From positions 124,001 through 188,000 of the forward strand of contig JAEZGS010000001.1 in assembly GCA_023437225.1 (NCBI GenBank): a DNA stretch of 64,000 nt. Direction: 5' to 3'. This stretch comes from Bacteroidota bacterium (GTDB taxonomy: Bacteria > Bacteroidota > Bacteroidia > Chitinophagales > Chitinophagaceae). Below, piece after piece: positions 53,572 through 63,273 of this stretch. The notes beneath the pieces are model-generated. The model ran no database searches and was not told where the DNA came from. It saw only the letters and a list, made by a program, of their open reading frames with translations. A program made the translations under genes and the position numbers. Each line of letters begins with the position of its first letter. Position 1 is the first letter of the stretch.

Positions 53572-55434
53572 ATGTTTCCAAAGTATGATGTTATAATAGT
53601 AGGAGCAGGTCATGCGGGTTGTGAGGCAGCGGCCGCGGCGGCCAATATGGGCTCAAAAGTCTTACTGGTTACCATGAACATGCAGACGATCGCCCAGATG
53701 AGTTGCAATCCTGCTATGGGTGGTATCGCGAAAGGTCAGATCGTACGGGAAATCGATGCCTTAGGCGGATACTCAGGAATTGTTACGGACGAAAGTATGA
53801 TCCAGTTTCGCATGTTGAACCGATCCAAAGGTCCGGCCATGTGGAGTCCACGGGCACAAAGCGACCGCATGCTATTTGCCCAAAAATGGCGTGAAATGCT
53901 GGAGAATACACCCAACGTTGACTTTTATCAGGATATGGTAAAAGAGATAATCATTGAAAACGGCACGGCTGCAGGGGTTGTAACCGGTCTCGGTCATAGC
54001 ATCAGATCAAATGCGGTTGTAGTAACCAGCGGCACCTTCCTTAATGGTGTCATCCATATTGGTGAGAAAAGATTCGGAGGCGGCAGGGTAGCGGAGAAAG
54101 CCGCCACAGGAATTACCGAGCAACTTATGTCCTATGGCTTTGAAAGTGATCGACTGAAAACGGGAACTCCACCCCGGATTGATGGAAGAAGCCTCGACTA
54201 CAGTAAAATGGAAGAACAAAAGGGGGACGACGAAATCGTAGGATTTTCCTACCTGCCAACCAGCAAACCCACACAACAGAAGAGTTGTTGGATCACATAT
54301 ACAAATAGCACTGTTCATGATGTCCTAAAAACCGGCTTCGATCGCAGTCCAATGTATGCCGGCAGAATTGAGGGCGTAGGTCCGAGGTATTGCCCCTCTA
54401 TTGAAGACAAGATCAACCGATTTGCAGAACGTGAAAGGCACCAGTTATTCATCGAGCCAGAAGGTTGGAATACAGTTGAGATCTATGTAAATGGATTTTC
54501 CACATCCCTACCCGAAGAGGTACAGATGGCGGCCCTAAAAATGGTACCGGGCTTCGAAAACGTACGAATGTTCCGGCCGGGCTATGCCATAGAATACGAT
54601 TACTTTCCACCAACGCAGCTCGACTACAACCTTGAAACCAAATTGGTTTCGAACCTGTTTTTTGCCGGACAAATCAACGGAACCACAGGCTATGAAGAAG
54701 CGGCATGCCAGGGGTTGATGGCAGGAATCAATGCGCATCTTAAATCACAGCAAAAGGAACCTTTCATCCTTAAAAGAAGCGATGCATATATCGGGGTACT
54801 GATTGACGATTTGATAAGCAAAGGCACAGACGAGCCTTATCGCATGTTTACATCACGGGCGGAGTTTCGCACTCTCTTACGGCAGGACAATGCCGATATG
54901 CGACTTACACCAATGAGTTTCGGTATTGGCCTCGCAAAGGACGACCGCATGAAAAAGGTCGATGAGAAAAGAACCAACGTTTCAAGGATTAAGACGATCC
55001 TCCGCGAAACATCTGTTGATCTCGCAGAAGCAAATGCATTTCTCTCCAATCATCAATCGGCACCGCTTTCGCAAAGAGTAAAGTCACTTGCTCTTTTAAT
55101 GCGACCTAACATTACTCTTAAGGAGATGGTTAATGAGATGCCCACCCTAACCAACATCTTATCGGGGCATGACCCGCTAACATTGGAACAGGCAGAGATC
55201 CAGCTCAAATATGATGTTTACATCGAAAAAGAAAAAGAGCTGGTTCAAAAGATGTCTCAACTTGAGGACCTCAATATTCCGGAGTCATTCAACTATGGCA
55301 AGATCACTGCTTTGTCAAATGAGGCCCGGCAGAAATTTATAAAGATCAAACCTCGAACGCTTGGTCAGGCGTCCCGTATAAGTGGCGTAAACCCGAGCGA
55401 CATTCAGATTCTTATGGTATATATGGGGAGGTAA
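53572..55434 (+). CDS. mnmG: tRNA uridine-5-carboxymethylaminomethyl modification enzyme MnmG
   Basis: A 620-residue FAD enzyme, full length. The FAD site is VIIVGAGHAGCEAAAAAANMG-like at residues 6-26, with MGGIAKGQIVREIDALGG, TGTPPRIDGRSLDYSKME, the insert EPYRMFTSRAEFRTLLRQDNAD and the C-terminal helical domain ending in LGQASRISGVNPSDIQILMVY. With MnmE it adds carboxymethylaminomethyl to wobble uridine of tRNA. Historically gidA, often close to the replication origin. A bidirectional terminator hairpin lies at 55471. Confidence 0.97.
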   Translation: MFPKYDVIIVGAGHAGCEAAAAAANMGSKVLLVTMNMQTIAQMSCNPAMGGIAKGQIVREIDALGGYSGIVTDESMIQFRMLNRSKGPAMWSPRAQSDRMLFAQKWREMLENTPNVDFYQDMVKEIIIENGTAAGVVTGLGHSIRSNAVVVTSGTFLNGVIHIGEKRFGGGRVAEKAATGITEQLMSYGFESDRLKTGTPPRIDGRSLDYSKMEEQKGDDEIVGFSYLPTSKPTQQKSCWITYTNSTVHDVLKTGFDRSPMYAGRIEGVGPRYCPSIEDKINRFAERERHQLFIEPEGWNTVEIYVNGFSTSLPEEVQMAALKMVPGFENVRMFRPGYAIEYDYFPPTQLDYNLETKLVSNLFFAGQINGTTGYEEAACQGLMAGINAHLKSQQKEPFILKRSDAYIGVLIDDLISKGTDEPYRMFTSRAEFRTLLRQDNADMRLTPMSFGIGLAKDDRMKKVDEKRTNVSRIKTILRETSVDLAEANAFLSNHQSAPLSQRVKSLALLMRPNITLKEMVNEMPTLTNILSGHDPLTLEQAEIQLKYDVYIEKEKELVQKMSQLEDLNIPESFNYGKITALSNEARQKFIKIKPRTLGQASRISGVNPSDIQILMVYMGR

Positions 55435-55470
55435 AGTACTAACGTCCACCTATAACCGAAAATATCCAGC

Positions 55471-55503
55471 AAAGAGCCGTGGCGTAAGCGTTACGGCTCT
55501 TTT
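55471..55503. terminator. Bidirectional terminator between mnmG and a minus-strand gene
   Basis: AAAGAGCCGT pairs with ACGGCTCTTT (10 bp, 12-base loop), with T after on the plus strand. The right arm encodes the last residues of the minus-strand gene at 55491, so the hairpin is partly coding. Confidence 0.8.
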
Positions 55504-55826
55504 ACATACACTTCTCCTTTGTACGGATGTATACTTGAATGGTAACTGTATCCCGCAACGTGCATCAAATAATAAGTCATTATATCGCACCAGCAGATCT
55601 CATCCCTGAACGCTTCAATCTTGGGCAAGCTCCCACGTTGACAACTGTTATCTTTATCGTAATCGTATTCTCCTTCATTAACAACACACCATTTTTTGAA
55701 TCTTTCAAATTCCTCTGGATCTGAAAAAACAATTTTAAAATAAGTTTCTTCTTTAACTGATTTGAGATCGTCGTTAATATAATGGTGATACTTATGCCTA
55801 TGCCTGATAATCTTCGCTGTGTGCAT
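55491..55826 (-). CDS. Hypothetical protein
   Basis: A 111-residue His- and aromatic-rich protein (RHRHKYHHYIND near the start, HSSIHPYKGEVYV near the end), with a FKKWCVVNEGEYDYDKD region in the middle. No signal or membrane segment. The His pattern might bind metal, but this is not supported beyond composition. Its stop and final codons lie in the terminator hairpin shared with mnmG. No family is recognised. Confidence 0.5.
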   Translation of the reverse strand: MHTAKIIRHRHKYHHYINDDLKSVKEETYFKIVFSDPEEFERFKKWCVVNEGEYDYDKDNSCQRGSLPKIEAFRDEICWCDIMTYYLMHVAGYSYHSSIHPYKGEVYVKEP

Positions 55827-55878
55827 TGTGTTTGCCTTTGACTCGCAACAGAAAAAAATCAGACCATCTGTTGCATCC

Positions 55879-57882
55879 TTAACGAACCAGCAATGTCGTC
55901 CCTTTATAAGTATGTTTTTTCCCGGTGGACCGGAGTGTATAAATCAGGCTCCAAACGTAAGTTCCTGCAGGTGCTTCGCCACCATTAAGCCGTCCGTCCC
56001 ATCTTTTGCGCCAGTCATTGGATTCATACACAACCTGACCGTACCTGTTATACACCAGGAAACGAAGATCTTCAGCCTTATAAGCATTGGACGGATACAG
56101 AAAATCATTCTTCCCGTCACCATTGGGCGTGAATGCTGAAGGCACTGCGATCATACAACTCGTTACTACAATAATTTTGGCAAAAGCAGTATCGGTGCAA
56201 TTCCCGTCACTTACAATCAGACGTATGGTTTCCTCATGCTCCCGACCATTTGCGTGATATAATTGAGGTGATGGCTGTTTTCCATTGAAAGTGTTTCCGT
56301 TCCCAAAATCCCAAGCCCAGGTGCTTACTGGTCCCGTAGTATTGTCTACAAATTCAGCAGCCTCATTAGGGCAAACAATTTCGGACGATGTAAAGGATGC
56401 ATTTAACTTCTCCGGGAGCAAAAACGTTTTAGTAAGACTATCTGAACAAAAACCGTTGGAGACTTTTAGAAACGCAGAATGATTTCCCTGTTGTCTATAA
56501 CTGATCCTGGGAGAGGCTTCCGATCTGGCAACTGACTGGTCGAATGACCAGTTATACGAGTTAACACCATTACTGCCGTTGTGTGAAAAATTTACAATAT
56601 CGACGTCACAATTCAATTGCATATCAATTGTAAAATCTGCATCTACTGTATCTTTTAAATTGAATGGGATAGTGCTTCCGGCGGGCGTCTCCTGGGTACA
56701 AACATCAATTAGTGTATTGCCGTCTGTTCCTGTTTGAAGAGTGACATTATAGCTTCCTCCTACAGTGATCGGCATGTCCAGATTTAATTTAATGCGACGA
56801 GTTTTTTGAGATGTGCAGTTTACTTCAACTCCACGAATATTGACTGGCGTTGGGCCTGTGATACGAAAGTCACTTCCCGCTGGATCGACGCTGTTACAAA
56901 GTATTTCGTTCTCAAATACAAACTCAAGAAAAGTGGGCGCACACTCTAATGGAACGATACTGTCAAATGGAGTAGGTTGGATTGGGTTAACAGTGAAAGA
57001 AATTTCCTCATCAGACGGCATTGGAGTATTGCAGTAGTCGAGTAAAGAATTACCGTCCGAACCTTTCTTTACACTGAGTTTATAGGTTCCAGGAATCAAC
57101 GCTTTATTTGTAGTGAGCAGTATGGTGTCCATGTCGAAGCCCACAGCACATTTCCTTGAAACAGCAGATACAACCGAAAAAGCAGGATCGGCAAACTGGA
57201 AATCAGAACCATTTGCAGCAAGTGATGTACAGCGCATCTTCTTGTTTAGAGTTACTTCAACAGTAGATCCGTCACAGAGAGCTCTTGCCGAAACCAGAGC
57301 AGGTTGGGTATCGTCTGTAATGTTTGCGGTACCACCTTTAAATTCGAGTGCGTAACCGCTTTGTGTTTGAGTAAAATGACTAATTAGCAGGATGTACTCG
57401 TGTCCTTTCTTTAAAACAGGCATTTTGCTGTAGGTCGGCTTTCCATACCCACCACACACACTTAAGCTGCTTCCTGCCGCACTAGCACCCGTTGTACCAC
57501 CTTCTCCTGACCAATTGGAAGCAACGAACAGGGACGGATCTGTATATACATCGTTGGGATCTTTGCCGGTGATGTCAAAGACCTGCCAATCATAATCGTC
57601 GCTCAGTACCTGGGGCGTGATAACAAATCCAAGCGTACCATCCGAAAATGCGGTGAACTTATACCAAAATGGATTCACGTCCGAAAGACCTTCATTGGCA
57701 CCACAAGGACTTGGGATAAATCTTCCACCACAAAGAGGTACATCCTTCTGTTGAAATTTGGATGTCCCACATACCGGAAAGGCAGTCCCCGGGTTTTGAC
57801 CAAGTGAGGTACATTGACCATTTACTGCGACGGATCCCATGACGCAGATTACCACACAAAATAATTGGTAGAATTTTCTCAT
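55879..57882 (-). CDS. T9SS-exported protein with PKD domains and gliding-motility C-terminal domain
   Basis: A 667-residue secreted protein. The ATG at 57882 gives a signal peptide (RKFYQLFCVVICVMGSVAVNG). The N-terminal half has beta-rich modules with repeated ALSDVNPFWYKF and GGSYNVTLQTGTDGNTLI-type segments. A PKD-like domain (INYNWSFDQ-like, then VSTWAWDFGNGNTF) precedes the type B sorting domain (VPSAFTPNGDGKNDFL, VYNRYGQVVYES, GTTLLVR). It is expected at the cell surface, perhaps as an adhesin. The RDD gene lies directly upstream. Confidence 0.9.
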   Translation of the reverse strand: MRKFYQLFCVVICVMGSVAVNGQCTSLGQNPGTAFPVCGTSKFQQKDVPLCGGRFIPSPCGANEGLSDVNPFWYKFTAFSDGTLGFVITPQVLSDDYDWQVFDITGKDPNDVYTDPSLFVASNWSGEGGTTGASAAGSSLSVCGGYGKPTYSKMPVLKKGHEYILLISHFTQTQSGYALEFKGGTANITDDTQPALVSARALCDGSTVEVTLNKKMRCTSLAANGSDFQFADPAFSVVSAVSRKCAVGFDMDTILLTTNKALIPGTYKLSVKKGSDGNSLLDYCNTPMPSDEEISFTVNPIQPTPFDSIVPLECAPTFLEFVFENEILCNSVDPAGSDFRITGPTPVNIRGVEVNCTSQKTRRIKLNLDMPITVGGSYNVTLQTGTDGNTLIDVCTQETPAGSTIPFNLKDTVDADFTIDMQLNCDVDIVNFSHNGSNGVNSYNWSFDQSVARSEASPRISYRQQGNHSAFLKVSNGFCSDSLTKTFLLPEKLNASFTSSEIVCPNEAAEFVDNTTGPVSTWAWDFGNGNTFNGKQPSPQLYHANGREHEETIRLIVSDGNCTDTAFAKIIVVTSCMIAVPSAFTPNGDGKNDFLYPSNAYKAEDLRFLVYNRYGQVVYESNDWRKRWDGRLNGGEAPAGTYVWSLIYTLRSTGKKHTYKGTTLLVR

Positions 57883-57930
57883 AGCAACAGGTAAATATAA
57901 TCGAAAGATCGACCATAGTGACACCTGTCA

Positions 57931-58392
57931 TCACATTCCTGTTGCTTCAGTATCCTCCTTTGTAGCATAGACAACACATGTGCGAGCCCATAGATCGCCA
58001 AGTCGCTGTCTATAAGGAGTATTGTTGGCAGTGATCAGCGCAGGAAGTCCCAATAAGGCAAAATCCAGCCAGTCAGCAAGGCGCCGCTTGAGGGCGTCTA
58101 AACCGCGATACCTCGATCCATCAATTTTAACCACTTTTAAGCCCATTATTCTTTTACCAAGGGTCTGACCCTCGAAAGACTCCATGACGGGAAAGGTGAG
58201 CATCCAGACGATCACAGGGACTATTGCCAGATATCCCTGCAGTTCAAAAGCTTGCCGACCGTCACTGGCAACTGTTTTTGTGCCGAACTGTACCAGTAAC
58301 ATGGAATAAAACATGGCAAACAAAAAATAATCTATGAAGATGGCGACAGCACGCCGCTGTATGGAACTGATCAATGGGCTAGATTTACTCAC
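57931..58392 (-). CDS. RDD family membrane protein
   Basis: A 153-residue protein with about three hydrophobic segments. The RDD signature is present: IQRRAVAIFIDYFLF (Arg-Asp pair), VMESFEGQTLGKRIMGLKVVKIDG and RRLADWLDFALLGLPALIT. It begins with GTG at 58392; no ATG fits the family start. RDD proteins are thought to help transport or stress responses but have no single known role. It lies 25 bases downstream of nadA on the same strand. Confidence 0.88.
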   Translation of the reverse strand: MSKSSPLISSIQRRAVAIFIDYFLFAMFYSMLLVQFGTKTVASDGRQAFELQGYLAIVPVIVWMLTFPVMESFEGQTLGKRIMGLKVVKIDGSRYRGLDALKRRLADWLDFALLGLPALITANNTPYRQRLGDLWARTCVVYATKEDTEATGM

Positions 58393-58416
58393 TTTTTATC
58401 AAACTTCTTTCAGAGG

Positions 58417-59427
58417 CTAAAGTCCGGCTTTTTCGCTTATTTCAAGCATCCTGTCGATCGGCTTCTTGGCCGCGATTCTTAATTCTTCATCCATCAGGAT
58501 CTCCGGCAATTCATATTTCATCGACACATAAAGCTTCTCCAGCGTATTGAGCTTCATATGCGGACAATCGTTACAGGCGCAACTGTTCATTGGCGGTGCA
58601 GGTATAAAGGTCTTACGCGGATTGCTTTTTTGCATCTGATGAAGGATCCCGGTTTCAGTAGCAACGATGAATTCGTTGGCACTGTCCATTTCCGTATACC
58701 TAAGCAATCCGGTGGTTGAACCGATATAATCGGCAAGCTTCAAAATATGTTCTTCACACTCAGGATGAGCAATCAATTTAGCCTGGGGGTGACGGATGCG
58801 CAATTTTGTTATTTTCTCCAGGCTGAATATTTCATGTACCATACAGGCACCATTCCACAACTTCATATCTCTTCCTGTCTTTCGGATAAGGTATGATCCC
58901 AGGTTTTTATCCGGAGCAAAAATTATTTTCTGATCTTTCGGCAGGCTTTCAATGATGTAAGGGGCGTTGCTACTTGTGCATATGATATCGCTCAACGCTT
59001 TTATTCCAGCGTTACAGTTGATGTATGAGATAACCACATGATCGGGATATTGCTCTTTGAATTTTCGGAACAATTCAGGCGGCGCAGAATCTGCCAGGGA
59101 ACATCCTGCGTCCAGATCTGGTATCACAACCTTCTTGGTAGGATTCAGGATTTTGGCGGTTTCCGCCATAAAATGTACACCGGCAAATACAATCATATCG
59201 GCCTGTGTTTTGGCGGCCTGCTGTGCAAGGCCGAGACTGTCACCGATATAATCTGCCACGTCCTGGATATCGGGCTCCTGGTAATAGTGCGCCAACACGA
59301 TCGCGTTTTTTTCTTTTTTCAACACTTCGATCTCATGAAAAAGATCAAGCGTTGGATCCACTTCAATATTGAGGAAGCCCTTTTTACCAATGGCTAATTC
59401 AGATTTATCGATGTTTATAACTCCCAT
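58417..59427 (-). CDS. nadA: Quinolinate synthase
   Basis: A 336-residue [4Fe-4S] enzyme that makes quinolinate from iminoaspartate and dihydroxyacetone phosphate. Features: IVLAHYYQEPDIQDVADYIG, DLDAGCSLADSAP, YINCNAGIKALSDIICTSSNA and, near the C-terminus, PMNSCACNDCPHMKLNTL, supplying cluster Cys. No nadB or nadC is adjacent. It faces away from the 660-base gap at 59428 that looks like an origin. RDD follows 25 bases downstream. Confidence 0.96.
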   Translation of the reverse strand: MGVINIDKSELAIGKKGFLNIEVDPTLDLFHEIEVLKKEKNAIVLAHYYQEPDIQDVADYIGDSLGLAQQAAKTQADMIVFAGVHFMAETAKILNPTKKVVIPDLDAGCSLADSAPPELFRKFKEQYPDHVVISYINCNAGIKALSDIICTSSNAPYIIESLPKDQKIIFAPDKNLGSYLIRKTGRDMKLWNGACMVHEIFSLEKITKLRIRHPQAKLIAHPECEEHILKLADYIGSTTGLLRYTEMDSANEFIVATETGILHQMQKSNPRKTFIPAPPMNSCACNDCPHMKLNTLEKLYVSMKYELPEILMDEELRIAAKKPIDRMLEISEKAGL

Positions 59428-60088
59428 AGTATTTATTAATAACTATTATTTATAAAATAACCTATTACTATTACGGCTGTGGATTTGAGGATAATTTCCA
59501 AGTTCTAATATTTGGCAAAGTTAAACCTTCATGTTTATCCACATGTTCCCACCGGTAATCAACAATCGAAAAATTAGCTTTAACGAGTGTTTGACAGGGT
59601 TATCAACTGTTGTTAATCAAAATCCGTGGCTAACAACTTTTACTACTTAACCAATAAAAAAGCTGTGGAATATGGTCTAACAAATCGGGAATTATATACA
59701 CACCCCGGACGACTGAGTATCTTCTCCAATGTTATTCCCCAATAATCCACCGTCCATAGGTGTCCAAAACAGCAGTTATCCCCATAAACCGGACGTTCCT
59801 CACTATTGCTGTTGATCCTGTTTCCACGTTTTGTTTCACATAAGGCTGGCGTTTTCGAAATTTTTTCAAATCGTCGTTGATGCAGTGCTCTGCAATTATC
59901 AGTTGGGGGAGTGCAAACCCTTGATTTTACTCATTTACAACCGCTTTTCCACAATTTGTTAATAAGCGCCATAACCGCTATTTTTGCCACCCACGAAAAA
60001 ATAACCGGGCTACTTTTTTAGAGTGTACCTTTCGTGGCCTAAACAGTCATCATTAAAAGTACAGGACGCTGTACGTAATTTTTATACT
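59428..60088. other. Gene-free region with DnaA-box-like sites; candidate oriC
   Basis: The only gap over 300 bases. It has a perfect DnaA box TTATCCACA (59535-59543), two 8/9 matches (TTATCCCCA 59776-59784, TTTTCCACA 59945-59953) and 7/9 matches on both strands at 59478, 59600, 59664, 59692 and 59743. An AT-rich tract (59430-59475) could be an unwinding element. Flanking genes point outward. No ORF of note was seen in it. Confidence 0.55.
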
Positions 60089-62224
60089 ATGTCGATCATT
60101 CAGAACATCCGTGACAAAGCCGCATGGATCATTATTGCTGCTATTGCCCTTGCCCTAATTGCATTCGTGGTACAGGATGCATTTCAGAACCGCAGCATTT
60201 TTGACCGCTCCTCCAACACAGTAGGTGTTATCAACGGCGAAAAGATTGACGCCATTGAATTTGAAAAGCGTGTTGCACAGGCAGAAGAGCAATACCGCAA
60301 CCAGGGATACCCGATGAATGACATGATGCGTCAGAACATTCGCGAAAGCCTTTGGAACGAGTATGTCGAAAAATCAATAATGCAGGATCATTATGAAGAT
60401 CTCGGTATTGAAGTTTCTGACAAAGAACTTAGTGATATATTATATGGAGCAAATCCTCCACAGGATCTTCGTCAGCAATTCACTGATCCAAACACAGGCG
60501 CATACGATGCAAATCTTGCTTATCAGCAAATTCAGGCATTGAGGAAGCAGAAGTCAAGCCCTATGTACAACAGTTTCTTCAATCAGTATCTTCCTGCATT
60601 GGCTCAATCTCGTCAGCGCGAAAAATACGTGTCACTCATCGCTAACACCATCTATGTTCCCCGTTGGATGGTTGAAAAGATGAGTGTGGATGACAGCCAG
60701 ATGGCTTCAATCTCTTATGTAAATATTCCTTACACCACGATATCAGATTCAGCTGTAAAAGTTAGTGATGCGGATATCAAGTCGTACCTCGAAGCACATA
60801 GCGAAGAATATCAGCAGGAGGAGGCAAGAGGTATCGAGTATGTAATGTTCGATGCAGCTCCAAGCAAGGCAGACAGTGCAGCAGTCCTTAGCCAGGTTAC
60901 TGCTTTAAAAGATGAATTTGCCACGACTACAGACGTAGCAGCATTTCTGGCGAGACATGGAACTGAAATTCCCTACTTCGATGGCTTCGTACCAAAATCT
61001 AAATTACAGGTGCCAAATGCTGATACACTAATGGCACTGAATGAAGGACAGGTCTATGGTCCATATACTGACAATAGTAATTACGCTCTTGCAAGAATGA
61101 TGGAAAAGCGTACCCTTCCGGATTCGGTAAAGGTTCGCCATATTCTCATCAAGACGGGTCAGCAGGGAATGCCGCTTGCACCGGACAGTGTTGCCAGCAA
61201 ACGTATTGATAGCATTGTGAACGCTCTTAGAGCTGGTGCAAATTTCGACACGCTGGTAGCACGATTCAGCGAAGATGAAGGTTCGAAGGATAAGGGCGGT
61301 GTGTACGAATTTTCTTCGATCCAATTCGCAAACCTGAGTAAAGAGTTTGCCGAAGTAGCATTTTATGGAAAGGTAGGCGATAAGAAAACAGTGAAGGTGG
61401 AGAACGCCCAGTATTCGGGATACCATTATATTGAAGTACTTAGCCAGAAAAATTTTGAGCCTGCATATAAGATCGCATACCTGGCAAAAGCGATTTTCTC
61501 CAGTGACGAAACAATGAATCGTGCGATGGGTATGGCGTCCCAGTTTGCCGGTGAAGCTCGCACCAGGAAAGAGTTTGATGCCGTTGCTTCACGTATGAAT
61601 CTTAATAAATTTACAGCCGTTGACATCAAGCCGCTTGAATCTATGATATCCGGCCTTGGATCAAGCCGTGAATTAGTTCGATGGATGTATGATGCAAAGA
61701 TTGGCGATGTTGCAGACAGGCCGATTTTAGTAGGTGATAAGTATGTTGTTCCGGTATTGACACACGCGTATGAGAAAGGGCTGATGCCTACAGAACTTGC
61801 GCGTTCTTCAGTTGAGGGAATTATTCGCAACGAGAAAAAAGCGAAGCAGATTTCTGAAAAGCTCGGAACTGTAACAACACTTGAAGCAGCTGCACAAAAG
61901 TTTTCCCAACCGGTTGCAAAAGCAGACACTGTATTGTTCAGCAGTCCCTTCATTCCTAATGTTGGTCAGGAAGCTAAGGTTGTAGGTGCTTCTTTCAATA
62001 AGGCAAATCTCAACAAAGTTTCTCCGGCAATTTCGGGCAACTCAGGAGTATTCGTGATACGTGTTGATGGAACCAGCGCATTACCCAACCAGGGCTTCAA
62101 CCCTGTGCAACAGCAATCTGCAATGCAACAGTATATGCAGCGCGCATTTTCTGATCCACGTCTGATACTTGAAATTTTGAAAAAGGATGTGAAGATCAAA
62201 GACGAGCGGCACAAGTTCTTTTAG
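60089..62224 (+). CDS. PpiD/SurA-type peptidylprolyl isomerase
   Basis: A 711-residue membrane-anchored periplasmic foldase. The ATG at 60089 (SIIQNIRDKAAWIIIAAIALAL) gives the usual N-terminal helix anchor; a GTG at 60023 is less likely. A SurA-N-like chaperone region (VGVINGEKIDAIEFEKRVAQ) is followed by a PpiC rotamase domain (VKVRHILIKTGQQGMP, then FDTLVARFSEDEGSKDKGG) and a C-terminal chaperone region. It helps outer-membrane and secreted proteins fold. It ends with a strong terminator. Confidence 0.93.
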   Translation: MSIIQNIRDKAAWIIIAAIALALIAFVVQDAFQNRSIFDRSSNTVGVINGEKIDAIEFEKRVAQAEEQYRNQGYPMNDMMRQNIRESLWNEYVEKSIMQDHYEDLGIEVSDKELSDILYGANPPQDLRQQFTDPNTGAYDANLAYQQIQALRKQKSSPMYNSFFNQYLPALAQSRQREKYVSLIANTIYVPRWMVEKMSVDDSQMASISYVNIPYTTISDSAVKVSDADIKSYLEAHSEEYQQEEARGIEYVMFDAAPSKADSAAVLSQVTALKDEFATTTDVAAFLARHGTEIPYFDGFVPKSKLQVPNADTLMALNEGQVYGPYTDNSNYALARMMEKRTLPDSVKVRHILIKTGQQGMPLAPDSVASKRIDSIVNALRAGANFDTLVARFSEDEGSKDKGGVYEFSSIQFANLSKEFAEVAFYGKVGDKKTVKVENAQYSGYHYIEVLSQKNFEPAYKIAYLAKAIFSSDETMNRAMGMASQFAGEARTRKEFDAVASRMNLNKFTAVDIKPLESMISGLGSSRELVRWMYDAKIGDVADRPILVGDKYVVPVLTHAYEKGLMPTELARSSVEGIIRNEKKAKQISEKLGTVTTLEAAAQKFSQPVAKADTVLFSSPFIPNVGQEAKVVGASFNKANLNKVSPAISGNSGVFVIRVDGTSALPNQGFNPVQQQSAMQQYMQRAFSDPRLILEILKKDVKIKDERHKFF

Positions 62225-62243
62225 TAAGATGTGATATTAATGG

Positions 62244-62274
62244 AAAGCGGCCGGGACTCTGGCCGCTTTTTTTT
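62244..62274 (+). terminator. Intrinsic terminator after ppiD
   Basis: A 9-bp stem (AAAGCGGCC with GGCCGCTTT) and an 8-base loop, followed by a run of T. It begins 19 bases after the ppiD stop. Confidence 0.9.
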
Positions 62275-62303
62275 ATACTATTTTCAGAATATAATTTAGA
62301 GAC

Positions 62304-62813
62304 ATGAATGATCCCATAATTAATAAAGTTGCAAACAGTGCATTGACCACCCTGGACCTCGAAGAGTATTACCCGAGCCAGGACATCGTTGTGTTCGATC
62401 TGAAGGATCATCTTTACATGGAATTGATACTAAAAGAAAAAGAATTTCGAAATGCATTGGCATCGTTTGACTGGTCGCAGTTTACCGGAAAGATCGTAGC
62501 TGTCCATTGTTCAACAGACGCAATAGTTCCCGTATGGGCATACATGTTGGTGGCTTCTTACCTTCAACCTTATGCATCGGACATCTATTTTGGCGATGCA
62601 ACAATGGCCTTGCAAAATGCCGTGCGGTCCAACCTTCATAAGATCGATGTATCGGCATTTGCCGATCAACGAATTGTTGTTAAAGGATGTGGAGATAAAG
62701 ACATCGGACCCTTTGCATATCTTGAAATTACGAAGCGGCTCAGACCGGTGGTGAAAAGCATTATGTATGGCGAGCCATGCAGCACAGTTCCTATTTATAA
62801 AAAGAAAATCTAA
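62304..62813 (+). CDS. DUF2480 family protein
   Basis: A 169-residue protein conserved in Bacteroidota. The family pattern is ALTTLDLEEYYP, IVVFDLKDHLYMELILKEKEFR, VAVHCSTDAIVPVWAYMLVASYLQPYA and IVVKGCGDKDIGPFAYLEITKRLRPVVKSIMYGEPCSTVPI. It has no signal. Two conserved Cys lie near the C-terminus. Function unknown; in many genomes it is near iron-sulfur cluster genes, but none is here. The GNAT gene begins four bases after its stop. Confidence 0.9.
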   Translation: MNDPIINKVANSALTTLDLEEYYPSQDIVVFDLKDHLYMELILKEKEFRNALASFDWSQFTGKIVAVHCSTDAIVPVWAYMLVASYLQPYASDIYFGDATMALQNAVRSNLHKIDVSAFADQRIVVKGCGDKDIGPFAYLEITKRLRPVVKSIMYGEPCSTVPIYKKKI

Positions 62814-62817
62814 CCCG

Positions 62818-63264
62818 ATGATTACAATCCGTCATGCAGTTGAAACCGACATCGAGCAAATTACTGATCTGTTCGATCTATATAGGGTTTTTTACAGACA
62901 ACAATCCGATCGTAATGCAGCAAAGTTGTTCCTACAGGAGCGAATGAAGAATAAAGAGTCAGAGATCATTGTTGCCGAGGAAGAAGGCAAACTTCTCGGA
63001 TTCACACAGCTTTACCCTCAATTTTCTTCCACCCGAATGAAGAGGCTATGGATTCTGAATGACCTGTTTGTTCTTGAAATTTTTCGCGGTCTCGGTGTTG
63101 GAAAAGCACTGATAAAAGCTGCGCAACAATTCGCGCGCGAAACGGGCTCCGCAGGTTTGTTACTTGAAACGGAGAAGACAAATGTCGTGGGCAATAAGTT
63201 ATACCCGGGTTGCGGATTTACCGCATATGGCGATTCTAATTTTTATTGGTGGGAAAAAGCGTAA
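62818..63264 (+). CDS. GNAT family N-acetyltransferase
   Basis: A 148-residue acetyltransferase. The ATG at 62818 starts MITIRHAVETDIEQIT, and acetyl-CoA binding is shown by LNDLFVLEIFRGLGVGKALIKAA (R/Q-x-x-G-x-G/A motif). The C-terminal part has LLLETEKTNVVGNKLYPGCGF. The acceptor substrate is unknown. It follows the DUF2480 gene by four bases, so they are likely one transcript, and converges on nhaA. Confidence 0.9.
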   Translation: MITIRHAVETDIEQITDLFDLYRVFYRQQSDRNAAKLFLQERMKNKESEIIVAEEEGKLLGFTQLYPQFSSTRMKRLWILNDLFVLEIFRGLGVGKALIKAAQQFARETGSAGLLLETEKTNVVGNKLYPGCGFTAYGDSNFYWWEKA

Positions 63265-63273
63265 CAGCAATAT

